DNA of 64,000 bases from Prevotella sp. (GTDB taxonomy: Bacteria; Bacteroidota; Bacteroidia; Bacteroidales; Bacteroidaceae): contig JAFUST010000007.1 of NCBI GenBank assembly GCA_017467535.1, positions 1-64,000 of the forward strand, in the 5' to 3' direction. A program made the translations under genes and the position numbers. Numbering within the stretch: position 1 is the first letter of the stretch; every line of letters starts with the position of its first letter. Shown piece after piece: positions 16,279 to 24,971 of the stretch. A model generated the notes under the pieces. The model was given only the letters and a program-made list of their open reading frames with translations. It was not told the DNA's origin and ran no database searches.

Positions 16279-17466
16279 ATGATTAAGGACTTTAACTTCT
16301 ATGCGCCGACCCGAGTGGTCTTCGGCCGTGAGTCGGAAGAGCAACTTCCGCAGTTGATTCGTAGCAATGGCGGCAGCCGCGTGCTGGTGCACTATGGCGG
16401 CGGCTCAGCCCGCCGTTCGGGCCTGCTGGACAAGGTCTTTGCCATGCTCAACGAGGCAGGCATCGACTATGTAGAACTGGGCGGCGTGGTGCCCAATCCG
16501 CTGCTCTCGATGGTTAACAAGGGCATCGCCCTCTGCCGCGAGCAGCAGGTGGACTTCATCCTGGCCGTCGGTGGCGGCAGCGTGATCGACTCGGCCAAGG
16601 CCATCGGCTATGGCGTGGGCTACGAGGGCGACGTGTGGGACTTCTGGTGCGGCAAGGCCGTGCCACAGTCGTGCCTGCCCATCGGCGTGATGCTCACCAT
16701 CCCTGCTGCCGGCAGCGAGATGTCGAGCAGTTGTGTGATCACCAAGGACGAGGGCCTCATCAAGCGCGGCATCAACAGCGACCTGTGCCGTTGCCGCTTC
16801 TGCATCATGAACCCCGAGCGCACCTTCACGCTGCCCGCCTATCAGACGGCTGCCGGTGCCACCGACATCATGATGCACACCATGGAGCGCTACTTCTCAC
16901 GCTACGAGGAGATGACGCTGACCGACGCCATCAGCGAGGCCCTGCTGCGCACCGTCAGGGACTGCGCCCTGGAGGTGCTCCGCCATCCCGACGACTATCG
17001 CAACAGGGCCCAGATCATGTGGGCTGGTTCGCTGGCTCACAACGACCTGACGGAGTGCGGCACCGAGAAGGACTTTGCCACCCATCGCTTGGAGCACGAA
17101 CTGAGTGCTCTCTTCGGCGTCACCCACGGGGCCGGCCTGGCTGCCATCTGGGGCTCGTGGGCCCGCTACGTGATGAAGAAGCACCTGAGCCGCTTCGTGC
17201 AGTTTGCCGTCAACGTGACGGGCGTGGCCTGCGACTATGCCAACCCCGAGCATACGGCCCTGCTGGGCATCGAGGCGATGGAGGACTTCTATCGTCGCAT
17301 CGGCATGCCCACCAGCATACCAGAACTCATCGGCCGCCCTGTCACCGACGACGAGATTGCGCTGATGGTGAGCAAGTGCAGCCGCGGCGGCACCATCACC
17401 GTGGGGGCCATGGAGGTGCTGGGCGAGCAGGACATGGAGGCCGTCTACCGCATGGCCAACCAATGA
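16279..17466 (+). CDS. Iron-containing alcohol dehydrogenase (butanol dehydrogenase-like)
   Basis: A 395-aa group III dehydrogenase, which reduces aldehydes or oxidises alcohols with NAD(P). It opens NFYAPTRVVFGRESEEQL, and the nucleotide site FILAVGGGSVIDSAKAIGYG is clear. Metal ligands fit the Asp and His in GATDIMMHTMERYF and the His residues in HRLEHELSALFGVTHGAG. Length is normal. Its position 5 nt after a glycosyltransferase gene puts it in the same transcript, but a role in glycan precursor supply is only a guess; it may be a fermentative enzyme. A 22-nt repeat array starts 19 nt after its stop. Confidence 0.88.
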   Translation: MIKDFNFYAPTRVVFGRESEEQLPQLIRSNGGSRVLVHYGGGSARRSGLLDKVFAMLNEAGIDYVELGGVVPNPLLSMVNKGIALCREQQVDFILAVGGGSVIDSAKAIGYGVGYEGDVWDFWCGKAVPQSCLPIGVMLTIPAAGSEMSSSCVITKDEGLIKRGINSDLCRCRFCIMNPERTFTLPAYQTAAGATDIMMHTMERYFSRYEEMTLTDAISEALLRTVRDCALEVLRHPDDYRNRAQIMWAGSLAHNDLTECGTEKDFATHRLEHELSALFGVTHGAGLAAIWGSWARYVMKKHLSRFVQFAVNVTGVACDYANPEHTALLGIEAMEDFYRRIGMPTSIPELIGRPVTDDEIALMVSKCSRGGTITVGAMEVLGEQDMEAVYRMANQ

Positions 17467-17485
17467 CTGTGACGCCACATCGGGG

Positions 17486-17573
17486 GAGTTTGGACGAACC
17501 AAACCTCGAGTTTGGACGGAGCAAACCCTGAGTTTGGACGAACCAAACCTCAGGTTTGCCGTAAGCAAAGTTA
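17486..17573. repeat. Four-unit 22-nt tandem hairpin repeat upstream of the helicase gene
   Basis: Four head-to-tail 22-nt units begin at 17486, 17508, 17530 and 17552. Units 1 and 3 are identical, unit 2 differs slightly, and unit 4 is degenerate. Each of the first three contains GTTTGGACGRAsCAAAC, a small hairpin (for example GTTTGG-ACGAA-CCAAAC). No spacers separate the units. The same family, again four units with exactly the same period, occurs at 55892-55979. The array ends 13 nt before the helicase ATG, so it would lie in the leader if transcription comes from the upstream operon. Confidence 0.85.
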
Positions 17574-17586
17574 AGTGCAAAAAGGA

Positions 17587-19983
17587 ATGGAACTACTGAA
17601 TCAACTGAACGACAGCCAGCGAGAGGCCGTGCAGTATTGCGACGGTGCCTCGCTCGTCATAGCAGGCGCAGGCTCTGGCAAGACGCGCGTGCTGACCTAC
17701 AAGATAGCCTATCTGCTGCAGGAGAAGGGCCTCAAGCCCTGGAACATCCTGGCCCTGACCTTCACCAACAAGGCGGCCCGCGAGATGAAGGAGCGCATCG
17801 GCCGGCTGGTGGGACCGGAGCAGGCGCGCTATCTGCAGATGGGCACCTTCCACTCCGTCTTCTCCCACATACTCAGGGTGGAGGCGGCAGCCATCGGCTA
17901 CAGCCCCGACTTCACCATCTACGACCAGGCCGACTCGCGCTCGCTGGTGAAGAGCATCGTCAAGGAGATGGGGCTGGACGACAAGCAGTACAAGCCCACT
18001 ACGATCAGCGACCAGATCTCGATGGCCAAGAACCACCTAGTGCTGCCAGCAGCCTTCGCCGACTGCTCGCTCTACGACAGCAAGCGACCCCGCGTGGCCG
18101 ACGTCTACGTGCGCTATGTGGAGCGTTGCCGGCAGGCCAATGCGATGGACTTCGACGATCTGCTGGTGCAGACGTACCTCTTGCTGAAGAACCACGAGGA
18201 CGTGCGGCGGAAGTACGTGGAGAAATACCCCTACGTGTTGGTGGATGAGTATCAGGACACCAACTTCGTGCAGCAGCAGATCGTGCTCCTGCTGACCCGG
18301 GAGCGGCAGCGCGTCTGCGTGGTGGGCGACGACGCTCAGAGTATCTATAGTTTTCGTGGAGCCAACATCGATAATATCCTGGATTTCAGGAAGTACTACG
18401 ACGATGCACGCCTCTTCAAACTGGAACAGAACTACCGCTCCACGCAACTCATCGTGCAGGCGGCCAACAGCCTGATCAGCAAGAACGAGCGACAGATACC
18501 CAAGGACGTCTACAGCCGCAACGACCAGGGCGAGAAGGTCATGCTGAAGCCCGCCTACAGCGACCGCGAGGAGGCCATCATCGTGTGCAAGGACATTCAG
18601 CGCATCAAGCGGCAGGACAAGTGCCAGTACAGCGACTTCGCCATCCTCTACCGCACCAACGCCCAGAGCCGCTCCTTCGAGGAACAGATGCGCCGTGAGG
18701 GCATCCCCTACCGCATCTATGGCGGCCTGTCTTTCTATCAGCGCAAGGAGATAAAGGACGTGATAGCCTACTTCCGCGTGGTGGCCAATCCCAACGACGA
18801 GGAGGCCCTGAAGCGCATCATCAACTATCCCACGCGCGGCATCGGAGACACCACGGTGCAGAAGATCGTGGCCGCCGCCACCGCCTACGGGGTGTCGCTC
18901 TGGACGGTCATCCAGCAGCCCGTGCTCTTCCATCTGGAACTGCCCAAGGCCACGGCGGCACGGGTGGAGGCCTTCCGCCAACTGGTGGAAGGGTGGGGCG
19001 CCCGCAGGGAAGGTGAGGATGCCTATCAACTGGGCCACGCCATCATCATGGAGAGCGGCGTGTCGAAGGACATCTACGGCAGCCGCAATCCCGAGGACCT
19101 GTCGCGTCAGGAGAACCTGGAGGAGTTTCTGGGCGGCATGCAGGACTTCGTGGAGAGCCGCCGAGAGGAGGGACTGGGCGACCAGACAAGACTGACGGAC
19201 TTCCTGCAGGAGGTGGCCCTGCTGACCGACCTGGACAGCGAGGGTGACGAGGACCAGCCGAAGGTATCGCTCATGACCATCCACTCGGCCAAGGGACTGG
19301 AGTTTCCCACCGTCTTCGTCGTCGGCCTGGAGGAAAACATCTTCCCGTCGCCCATGTGCACAGGCTCGATGCGCGAACTGGAGGAGGAGCGTCGCCTGCT
19401 CTATGTGGCCATCACCCGTGCCGAGCGGCACTGCATACTGACCTGTGCGCAGAACCGCTTCCGCTACGGGCGTGTGGAGTACGACACGCCCTCGCGCTTC
19501 ATCCGCGACATTGACCACACCCTGCTGCGCGTCGAGGGCAACGAGGGCCTGGACGCCGGTCAGCGCGAAGAGCCCCGCAGGCCCTGGCAGAAGCCGTCGG
19601 AAGGTCCGGAGTGGATGCAGAACCCGCGCCCCGTGGCCACGCAGTTCCGTGCCGACCCGAAGCCTCGGCAGGTGGCTCCGCGGCGGCTAGAGCCAGCCGT
19701 CGATCCCTTCAGCGAGTCGTTCCGTCGCCAGTTGGATCAGGCCGGCGGTCGCCTGAAGCCCGTCAGGTCCTCGTCGCCGTCGGCTGCAGTCCCGTCGCCG
19801 TCGGCTCCCCAGTCGTCCTCAGCCCTTCGCGAGGGCAACGTCATCGAGCACCAGCGCTTCGGCGTGGGCACGGTGCTGAAAGTGGAGGGAAGCGGCGAGA
19901 ACGAGAAAGCAACTGTCGAGTTCCGCAATGCGGGCACCAAACAGTTGCTCCTGAAGTTCGCTAAGTATAAGATCGTTAAATAG
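17587..19983 (+). CDS. uvrD: UvrD/PcrA-type superfamily 1 DNA helicase
   Basis: A 798-aa ATP-dependent 3 prime to 5 prime helicase for repair and replication-fork maintenance. Motifs in order: Q-motif LNDSQREAVQ, Walker A VIAGAGSGKTRVL, motif II VLVDEYQDTN, motif III VVGDDAQSIYSFRG, motif IV EQNYRSTQ, motif V MTIHSAKGLEFPTVFVV and motif VI LLYVAITRAE. The tail ends in a PcrA/UvrD-like Tudor domain with HQRFGVGTVLKVEG, after a Pro/Ser-rich linker. The ATG at 17587 is preferred over an in-frame GTG at 17575, which lies almost inside the repeat array. No promoter motif was seen in the 120 nt upstream, so read-through from the glycan unit is possible. Confidence 0.93.
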   Translation: MELLNQLNDSQREAVQYCDGASLVIAGAGSGKTRVLTYKIAYLLQEKGLKPWNILALTFTNKAAREMKERIGRLVGPEQARYLQMGTFHSVFSHILRVEAAAIGYSPDFTIYDQADSRSLVKSIVKEMGLDDKQYKPTTISDQISMAKNHLVLPAAFADCSLYDSKRPRVADVYVRYVERCRQANAMDFDDLLVQTYLLLKNHEDVRRKYVEKYPYVLVDEYQDTNFVQQQIVLLLTRERQRVCVVGDDAQSIYSFRGANIDNILDFRKYYDDARLFKLEQNYRSTQLIVQAANSLISKNERQIPKDVYSRNDQGEKVMLKPAYSDREEAIIVCKDIQRIKRQDKCQYSDFAILYRTNAQSRSFEEQMRREGIPYRIYGGLSFYQRKEIKDVIAYFRVVANPNDEEALKRIINYPTRGIGDTTVQKIVAAATAYGVSLWTVIQQPVLFHLELPKATAARVEAFRQLVEGWGARREGEDAYQLGHAIIMESGVSKDIYGSRNPEDLSRQENLEEFLGGMQDFVESRREEGLGDQTRLTDFLQEVALLTDLDSEGDEDQPKVSLMTIHSAKGLEFPTVFVVGLEENIFPSPMCTGSMRELEEERRLLYVAITRAERHCILTCAQNRFRYGRVEYDTPSRFIRDIDHTLLRVEGNEGLDAGQREEPRRPWQKPSEGPEWMQNPRPVATQFRADPKPRQVAPRRLEPAVDPFSESFRRQLDQAGGRLKPVRSSSPSAAVPSPSAPQSSSALREGNVIEHQRFGVGTVLKVEGSGENEKATVEFRNAGTKQLLLKFAKYKIVK

Positions 19984-19990
19984 GAGTCGG

Positions 19991-20335
19991 CTAAACCACG
20001 CGGTTGTCCTTCGGGAAGACCACGTTCGGCTTGAATGTCTTGGCCTCCTCGAAGTCCATCAGCGCGTAGGAGATGATGATGATCGTGTCGCCCACCTGCA
20101 CGCGGCGCGCAGCCGCGCCGTTCAGGCAGATGCAGCCGGAGCCGCGCTCACCCTTGATGATATAGGTCTCAAAGCGCTCGCCGTTGTTGTTGTCGAGCAC
20201 CTGCACCTTTTCGCCTGCAATCATATTGGCTGCATCCATCAGGTCCTCGTCGATGGTGATGCTGCCCATATAGTTGAGGTTGGCCTCTGTCACCTGCACA
20301 CAGTGCAGTTTCGACTTCATTACTTCTATCATCAT
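19991..20335 (-). CDS. panD: Aspartate 1-decarboxylase
   Basis: A 114-aa pyruvoyl enzyme that makes beta-alanine for pantothenate and coenzyme A. The start is set at the ATG giving [20 protein letters not shown], the usual N-terminus. Self-cleavage would occur at the Gly-Ser pair in [18 protein letters not shown], leaving the pyruvoyl group on the Ser. The catalytic [20 protein letters not shown] segment follows. The gene starts 4 nt after panC, so they form an operon. Confidence 0.95.
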   Translation of the reverse strand: MMIEVMKSKLHCVQVTEANLNYMGSITIDEDLMDAANMIAGEKVQVLDNNNGERFETYIIKGERGSGCICLNGAAARRVQVGDTIIIISYALMDFEEAKTFKPNVVFPKDNRVV

Positions 20336-20339
20336 GGCC

Positions 20340-21194
20340 TCAGTCCTCCTTGTATTTGATGTGGTCAATCAGTCGGATGGGCGTCTTGCCGCAGTAGACC
20401 GTGATGCAGCCCACCACGTAGGGGGAGTCCTCCCAGTTGGCCACGTCCTGCAGCGTGTTGCCGTCGACAATGGCGAAATACTCCACCTGCAGGCCTTCCA
20501 CGGCGTTGATGTCGCTCACCACCTTGTCGTGTGTCTCCTTCAGCGTGTGCTTCTTGCCGTAGGCAACGCTCTCTTTCAGCGCCTTGTAGATGTTGGGGGC
20601 AATGGCCCGCTCATCGGGTGCCAGCAGGGTGTTGCGACTGCTGCGGGCCAGACCGTCATCGTCGCGCACGATGGGGCACTCCACAATCTGCACGCCCAAC
20701 TGCAAGTGGCGTACCATAGCCTTCACGACGGCAATCTGCTGCCAGTCCTTCTCGCCGAAGTAGGCCCGGTCGGGACGTACGATATAGAAGAGGCGGCTGA
20801 CCACCTGACACACGCCATTGAAGTGGCCGGGGCGGTGGGCACCCTCCATGACTGTCGACACGGGAGGATACTCGAAGTGGCGATTGTCCGGCGTGGGGTA
20901 CATCTCATCCACCTCCGGCGCAAACACGTAGTCGGCCTTGCATGCTTCGAGCAATCGGCAGTCGGCCTCCAGGTCGCGCGGATAGTTCTTCAAGTCGTTC
21001 TTGTCGTTGAACTGTGTGGGGTTCACGAATACCGAAACGACCGTGATACCGTTCTCCTTCACACTACGGCGCACCAGCGATGCGTGGCCTTCGTGCAGGG
21101 CGCCCATCGTGGGCACCAGTCCAATCTCCTTTCCCTCCTTGCGTGCCTCGAACAGGGCATTCTGCAAGTCGACGATTTTCTGAAATACTTTCAT
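20340..21194 (-). CDS. panC: Pantothenate synthetase
   Basis: A 284-aa ligase joining pantoate and beta-alanine with ATP. The true start is the ATG giving [20 protein letters not shown]; the open frame extends 32 codons upstream, but that is intergenic AT-rich DNA. Motifs are [19 protein letters not shown] (HIGH-like), [32 protein letters not shown] and the SSRNTLL loop. It heads the panC-panD operon and is divergent from the GT5-like gene. Confidence 0.95.
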   Translation of the reverse strand: MKVFQKIVDLQNALFEARKEGKEIGLVPTMGALHEGHASLVRRSVKENGITVVSVFVNPTQFNDKNDLKNYPRDLEADCRLLEACKADYVFAPEVDEMYPTPDNRHFEYPPVSTVMEGAHRPGHFNGVCQVVSRLFYIVRPDRAYFGEKDWQQIAVVKAMVRHLQLGVQIVECPIVRDDDGLARSSRNTLLAPDERAIAPNIYKALKESVAYGKKHTLKETHDKVVSDINAVEGLQVEYFAIVDGNTLQDVANWEDSPYVVGCITVYCGKTPIRLIDHIKYKED

Positions 21195-21338
21195 CACTAT
21201 TTCCTTGTCTTTTGATTTGAGGGTGCAAAATAACAACAAATTTTGCAAATATGGAAAAAAAACACTAAAAATAACCCTATAAAATGTCACTTTTTCCTAA
21301 AATCGCACTTTTTCTTAGGGTTTCTGAGGAAATTTTCG

Positions 21339-21346
21339 TACCTTTG
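21339..21346 (+). promoter_or_regulatory. -7 promoter element of the GT5-like gene
   Basis: TACCTTTG followed by CAAC lies 20 nt before the ATG at 21367. The divergent panC start is 145 nt upstream in an AT-rich gap. Confidence 0.5.
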
Positions 21347-21366
21347 CAACACCTAAACGTAAGAAG

Positions 21367-22188
21367 ATGGCAAAAAAGAAAATCCTATTCATCAACCAGG
21401 AGATTGCTCCTTATGTACCAGACAACAGTATGTCCATCATGGGACGCGAACTGCCGAGGGCCATTCAGGAGCGAAATCACGAGATACGCACGTTCATGCC
21501 CAAGTGGGGAAACATCAACGAGCGTCGCGGTCAGTTGCATGAGGTCATACGCCTGTCGGGCATGAACCTTATCATCGACGACACCGACCATCCCCTCATC
21601 ATCAAGGTGGCATCCATACCGACGGCGCGTGTACAGGTCTATTTCATCGACAACGACGACTACTTTGCCAAGCGCCAGATGGATGTCGACGAGATGGGCA
21701 TGAGTTATCCTGACAATGGAGAGAGGGCCATCTTCTTTGCAAGAGGCGTGCTCGAGACCGTCAAGAAACTGCGCTGGACGCCGGACATCATCCATTGTCA
21801 AGGATGGATGAGCGCCGTCGTGCCGCTCTACATCAAGACGGCCTACCACGACGAACCCTCGTTCGCCAATACAAAGGTGGTCACCTCGCTCTTCACCAAG
21901 AGCCTGAAGGACGACCTGGGCAGCAACTTCAAGCGGTGCGTCGAGTTCCGCGATGCCAAGGCGGAACTGCTCGGCGGCTACAAGGACAAGTTCGACTTCG
22001 AGGAACTGGCCAAGTTGGCCATCGACTATAGTGATGGTGTGGTGCAGGCCGACAAGGAGGTGAACAAGAACCTGGTCAAGTACACCAAGACCAAAGGCAT
22101 CCCCTTCCTGCCCTACGAGGAGGACTTTGCCGATGCCTACGAGGCTTTCTACGACCAGATTTGCCCGGATGAGGAGGAACAGGGCTAA
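21367..22188 (+). CDS. Glycogen/starch synthase N-terminal (GT5-like) domain protein
   Basis: A 273-aa protein that matches only the N-terminal lobe of GT5 glycogen synthases. It opens KILFINQEIAPYVPDNSMSI and has MGRELPRAIQERNHEIRTFM and WTPDIIHCQGWMSAVVPLY, the positions of the family's sugar-acceptor lobe. The C-terminal nucleotide-sugar lobe is absent: full synthases are near 450-500 aa. Short versions like this, divergent from panC, are common in Bacteroidales. With half of the active-site cleft missing, activity as a synthase is doubtful; a binding or regulatory role is possible. The DUF4270 lipoprotein gene starts about 47 nt later and is probably co-transcribed. Confidence 0.8.
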   Translation: MAKKKILFINQEIAPYVPDNSMSIMGRELPRAIQERNHEIRTFMPKWGNINERRGQLHEVIRLSGMNLIIDDTDHPLIIKVASIPTARVQVYFIDNDDYFAKRQMDVDEMGMSYPDNGERAIFFARGVLETVKKLRWTPDIIHCQGWMSAVVPLYIKTAYHDEPSFANTKVVTSLFTKSLKDDLGSNFKRCVEFRDAKAELLGGYKDKFDFEELAKLAIDYSDGVVQADKEVNKNLVKYTKTKGIPFLPYEEDFADAYEAFYDQICPDEEEQG

Positions 22189-22235
22189 CCGTAAAAAGAA
22201 GAATGACTATCAGAGACAACAGAGATAAACCAATT

Positions 22236-23693
22236 ATGAACAAACTCATCACAATGGCTAGTGTCGCTCTCGCGGCAATGGCCATTTATTCTTGCGACGA
22301 GGATACTGCCACCATCGGGCAGTCGCTCACCAACGATACCGACCAACTCAGCCTCACTTCGGCCAACTACGAGGTCAGCACAAGGACCCTCGTGGCCGAC
22401 TCCGTCTTCACGCTGAGCAACACCTGCTATTTCGGATGCGTCAGGGATCCCGAGACCGGCACGGAGGTCAAGAGCGAATTCTCCTCGCAGTTTCACCTCA
22501 CGGAATATATGTATGTCTACCCTGAGGCCGAAATTACGTCGCGGCTCAACGGCCAGCCTGTAGCCGACTCGTGCGACCTCGTCATCTACGTGCAGATGCC
22601 CTTCAGCATCCAGGACAGCCTGACCGCCATCAAGATGCGCGTCAACGAACTGGACACGCCCATGGAGGAGGGGCAGCACTACTACTCTAACTACGACCCC
22701 TTCCGCCTCGGCATGATCCGCGAGGACGGACTCATCAAGGACAAGGTGTTCACCTATGGCAACCTGACCGACAACGACAGCCTGAGGGGTACCTCGACCT
22801 ATTTCCACAACATCCGCATACCCCTCAACGATGCCTATACCGACAAGAACGGCTCCACCTATAATAATTATGGCACCTACGTCCTTCAGCAGTACTTCCA
22901 GCATCCCGAGTACTTCGGGAATTCCTATGCCTTCGCGCACCATGTCTGCCCGGGCTTCTTCTTCCAGATTGTAGACGGGCTGGGATTCCACACGCAGGTC
23001 TACGGCATCGGACTACGCACCTTCTATACCGTGCAGAACGACACCACCACCTCTGTCGCCTCGCTGGTGCTGGCCGGAACCAAGGAGGTCGTACAGACCA
23101 CGCTCGTCACCAACGACGACGAGACCATACGCCAACTGGCCAGTGAGGACGACCACACCTATATCAAGAGCCCGGCAGGCCTCTTCACCGAGGTGACCCT
23201 GCCCGTCGACCAGATCAAGCAGTCGCACGAGAACGACTCGCTTCTCTCCTCGAAGATTGTCTTCCAGCGCCTCAACAACCAGTCCAGCGACGACCGTGTG
23301 CTGGCCATCCCCTCCAACATCCTGATGGTGCCGAAGGACAGCCTCTACTCGTTCTTCGAGAACAACAAGGTGCCCGACTACAAACTCTCCTTCTATGCAG
23401 CCTACTCGTCGAGCACCAACACCTATACGTTCAGCAATATCTCCAACCTGATCACGGCCCTTTGGAACACCAAGAAGCGCGAGACGGCCTCCAACCCCTC
23501 GTGGACAAGCGAGCATCCTGACTGGAACAAGGTCGTACTGGTGCCTATCAGTTACACCACCAGCACGTCTTCCAGCGAGTTCTCCAGCGTGGAACACAAC
23601 ATGGGCCTGACCAGCACCCGACTGGTGGGAGGCCCTGCCAACCCCAATCAGCCCATCCTGATCAACGTGGTCTACGGTAAGTTCAAGGATTGA
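22236..23693 (+). CDS. DUF4270-family lipoprotein
   Basis: A 485-aa lipoprotein of a family restricted to Bacteroidetes. The ATG at 22236 gives MNKLITMASVALAAMAIYSC, a lipoprotein signal peptide with the Cys followed by DED; such acidic residues after the Cys fit surface export in this phylum. The body is beta-rich with conserved FFFQIVDGLGFHTQVYGIG and VVYGKF near the end. The function of DUF4270 proteins is not known to me. An upstream in-frame ATG at 22203 would put 11 polar residues before the signal peptide and is rejected. It follows the GT5-like gene by 47 nt. Confidence 0.85.
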   Translation: MNKLITMASVALAAMAIYSCDEDTATIGQSLTNDTDQLSLTSANYEVSTRTLVADSVFTLSNTCYFGCVRDPETGTEVKSEFSSQFHLTEYMYVYPEAEITSRLNGQPVADSCDLVIYVQMPFSIQDSLTAIKMRVNELDTPMEEGQHYYSNYDPFRLGMIREDGLIKDKVFTYGNLTDNDSLRGTSTYFHNIRIPLNDAYTDKNGSTYNNYGTYVLQQYFQHPEYFGNSYAFAHHVCPGFFFQIVDGLGFHTQVYGIGLRTFYTVQNDTTTSVASLVLAGTKEVVQTTLVTNDDETIRQLASEDDHTYIKSPAGLFTEVTLPVDQIKQSHENDSLLSSKIVFQRLNNQSSDDRVLAIPSNILMVPKDSLYSFFENNKVPDYKLSFYAAYSSSTNTYTFSNISNLITALWNTKKRETASNPSWTSEHPDWNKVVLVPISYTTSTSSSEFSSVEHNMGLTSTRLVGGPANPNQPILINVVYGKFKD

Positions 23694-23701
23694 TCACCAC
23701 T

Positions 23702-23833
23702 ATGGCCGACGGATATCTGGAGAAGCACCAGCAGGACTACGAGGCCCGCAAGGCTGACTACCTGCGCCGCAAGCGCCACTTGCCGCCTACGACAAGGCCC
23801 CGTCTTCAGCGTCCTGAAGACGAGGCCTTGTAG
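23702..23833 (+). CDS. Small conserved basic protein, 43 aa
   Basis: An ATG 8 nt after the DUF4270 stop opens a 43-aa frame that starts MADGYLEKHQQDYEARKADY and continues with an Arg/Lys-rich stretch. It resembles a short Bacteroidales protein family with the same N-terminal pattern (M-A-D-x-Y-L-E-K, then Y-E-A-R-K-A), sometimes carried in databases under misleading dehydrogenase names. It has no membrane segment and looks like a single charged helix. The regular pattern argues for real coding. Function is unknown. Confidence 0.55.
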   Translation: MADGYLEKHQQDYEARKADYLRRKRHLPPTTRPRLQRPEDEAL

Positions 23834-23867
23834 AAGGTACTCAAGAAGAATAATCCCCGAAGAAACT

Positions 23868-24950
23868 CTACTGCAACTGCTCCTTGACGAACTGCTCCAG
23901 TTCCTCACCGCGCAGTTCCTTGGCGAGGATCTTGCCCGTCTGGTCGACCACTACCGTGAAGGGAATGGCTTGGATGCGGAAGGCGTTGGCCGTCTTCTGC
24001 TGATTGTCCCACACCTGAGGCCAAGTCATCTCCAGTTCCTCGATGGCAGCCTTCCAGGCATCGGCATCCTGATCGAGCGAGATGCCCACAATGCCAAAGC
24101 CCTTCTCCTGGTTCTGCTCCAGCAGTTGCTTCATGAAGGGCATTTCGCGACAGCAGGGGCCGCACCATGAAGCCCAGAAGTCAAGCACGGTCACCTTGTT
24201 CTTCTTCACCTCGTCCAGCACGTTCAGTTCCATTGTTTCGGGTGTGGGCAGGATGATGTCGTTCAGCGTCTGGCCCACGGCTGTGCTCTTGGCGTCTTCG
24301 ATGGCTTTCTGCAGGTCGGCAATGGCCTGACGCTGCTTGAAGTTCTCGGGCAACTTGTCGATGAGTTCCTGCACTTTGGCCTCGTCGAAGAGGTCTGACA
24401 TACCCGTTTGGGTCAGGACAAAGTAGCCGAACTCGTTACCGATGTTGTCCTCTGTCAACTTACGCAGGTAGTCGGACAATTCTTCCTGTAGTTTGCTGTA
24501 CTGCTCCATGGCCTCTGCGTGCTTGCCCTCATCGGTATCGTCTTGCAGTTGAGCCAGAAGGTCTTCGGCCTTTCCCTGAATCTCGCTCTCCTTGTCGGTC
24601 ATGGCCTGCCAGGCGTCGTTGGCCTTGGTGCCGGAGATTCGCGAAACATCGGTCTTGGAGAGGGTCACCTGGATGGTTCCTGCCTCGTTGAAGAAGAGTG
24701 CATAGGCCGAGCCGTCCAAGGCCATCAGGGACTGGAGCACCACCGAGTCGGCCTCGCCCTCGTAGGAGAACTTGCCTCCGTTGACGATGATGGTGTCGAG
24801 AGCCTCACGGGTGGCAGCCTCGTAGAGCACGATGCTGTCGCCGTTCTCGAAGCCTTCGGCCACGCCTTCTATCTTGTAATTGTTCGACTGGCAGGCAGTC
24901 GTCGTCAGGACTGCTGCGGCAAGTCCCAGGAATAACTTTGATACTTTCAT
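23868..24950 (-). CDS. TlpA/ResA-like thioredoxin lipoprotein with DUF4369-like N-terminal domain
   Basis: A 360-aa envelope lipoprotein. The signal peptide ends AAVLTTTAC, giving a lipidated Cys near residue 20. Residues about 27-115 form the DUF4369-like domain seen in Bacteroidetes thioredoxin proteins (YKIEGVAEGFENGDSIVLYE). A helical, Gln/Glu-rich linker follows. The C-terminal thioredoxin domain (about 220-355) has the redox motif WASWCGPCCREMPF and the cis-Pro segment IQAIPFTVVVDQTG. It probably reduces disulfides of exported proteins. It lies 21 nt downstream of prs on the same strand. Confidence 0.9.
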   Translation of the reverse strand: MKVSKLFLGLAAAVLTTTACQSNNYKIEGVAEGFENGDSIVLYEAATREALDTIIVNGGKFSYEGEADSVVLQSLMALDGSAYALFFNEAGTIQVTLSKTDVSRISGTKANDAWQAMTDKESEIQGKAEDLLAQLQDDTDEGKHAEAMEQYSKLQEELSDYLRKLTEDNIGNEFGYFVLTQTGMSDLFDEAKVQELIDKLPENFKQRQAIADLQKAIEDAKSTAVGQTLNDIILPTPETMELNVLDEVKKNKVTVLDFWASWCGPCCREMPFMKQLLEQNQEKGFGIVGISLDQDADAWKAAIEELEMTWPQVWDNQQKTANAFRIQAIPFTVVVDQTGKILAKELRGEELEQFVKEQLQ

Positions 24951-24971
24951 GAATCGTGGAATAGATATGGT

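Noticed and set aside
17486..17573. CRISPR-like array
   Set aside because: The 22-nt units are directly adjacent with no spacers, only four units long, and there are no cas genes.
17575..17586. GTG start for the helicase gene
   Set aside because: It would add four residues and sits at the edge of the repeat array; the ATG at 17587 directly precedes the conserved Q-motif region.
18037..19518. Minus-strand open frame inside the helicase gene
   Set aside because: No motifs; the plus strand holds all superfamily 1 helicase motifs here.
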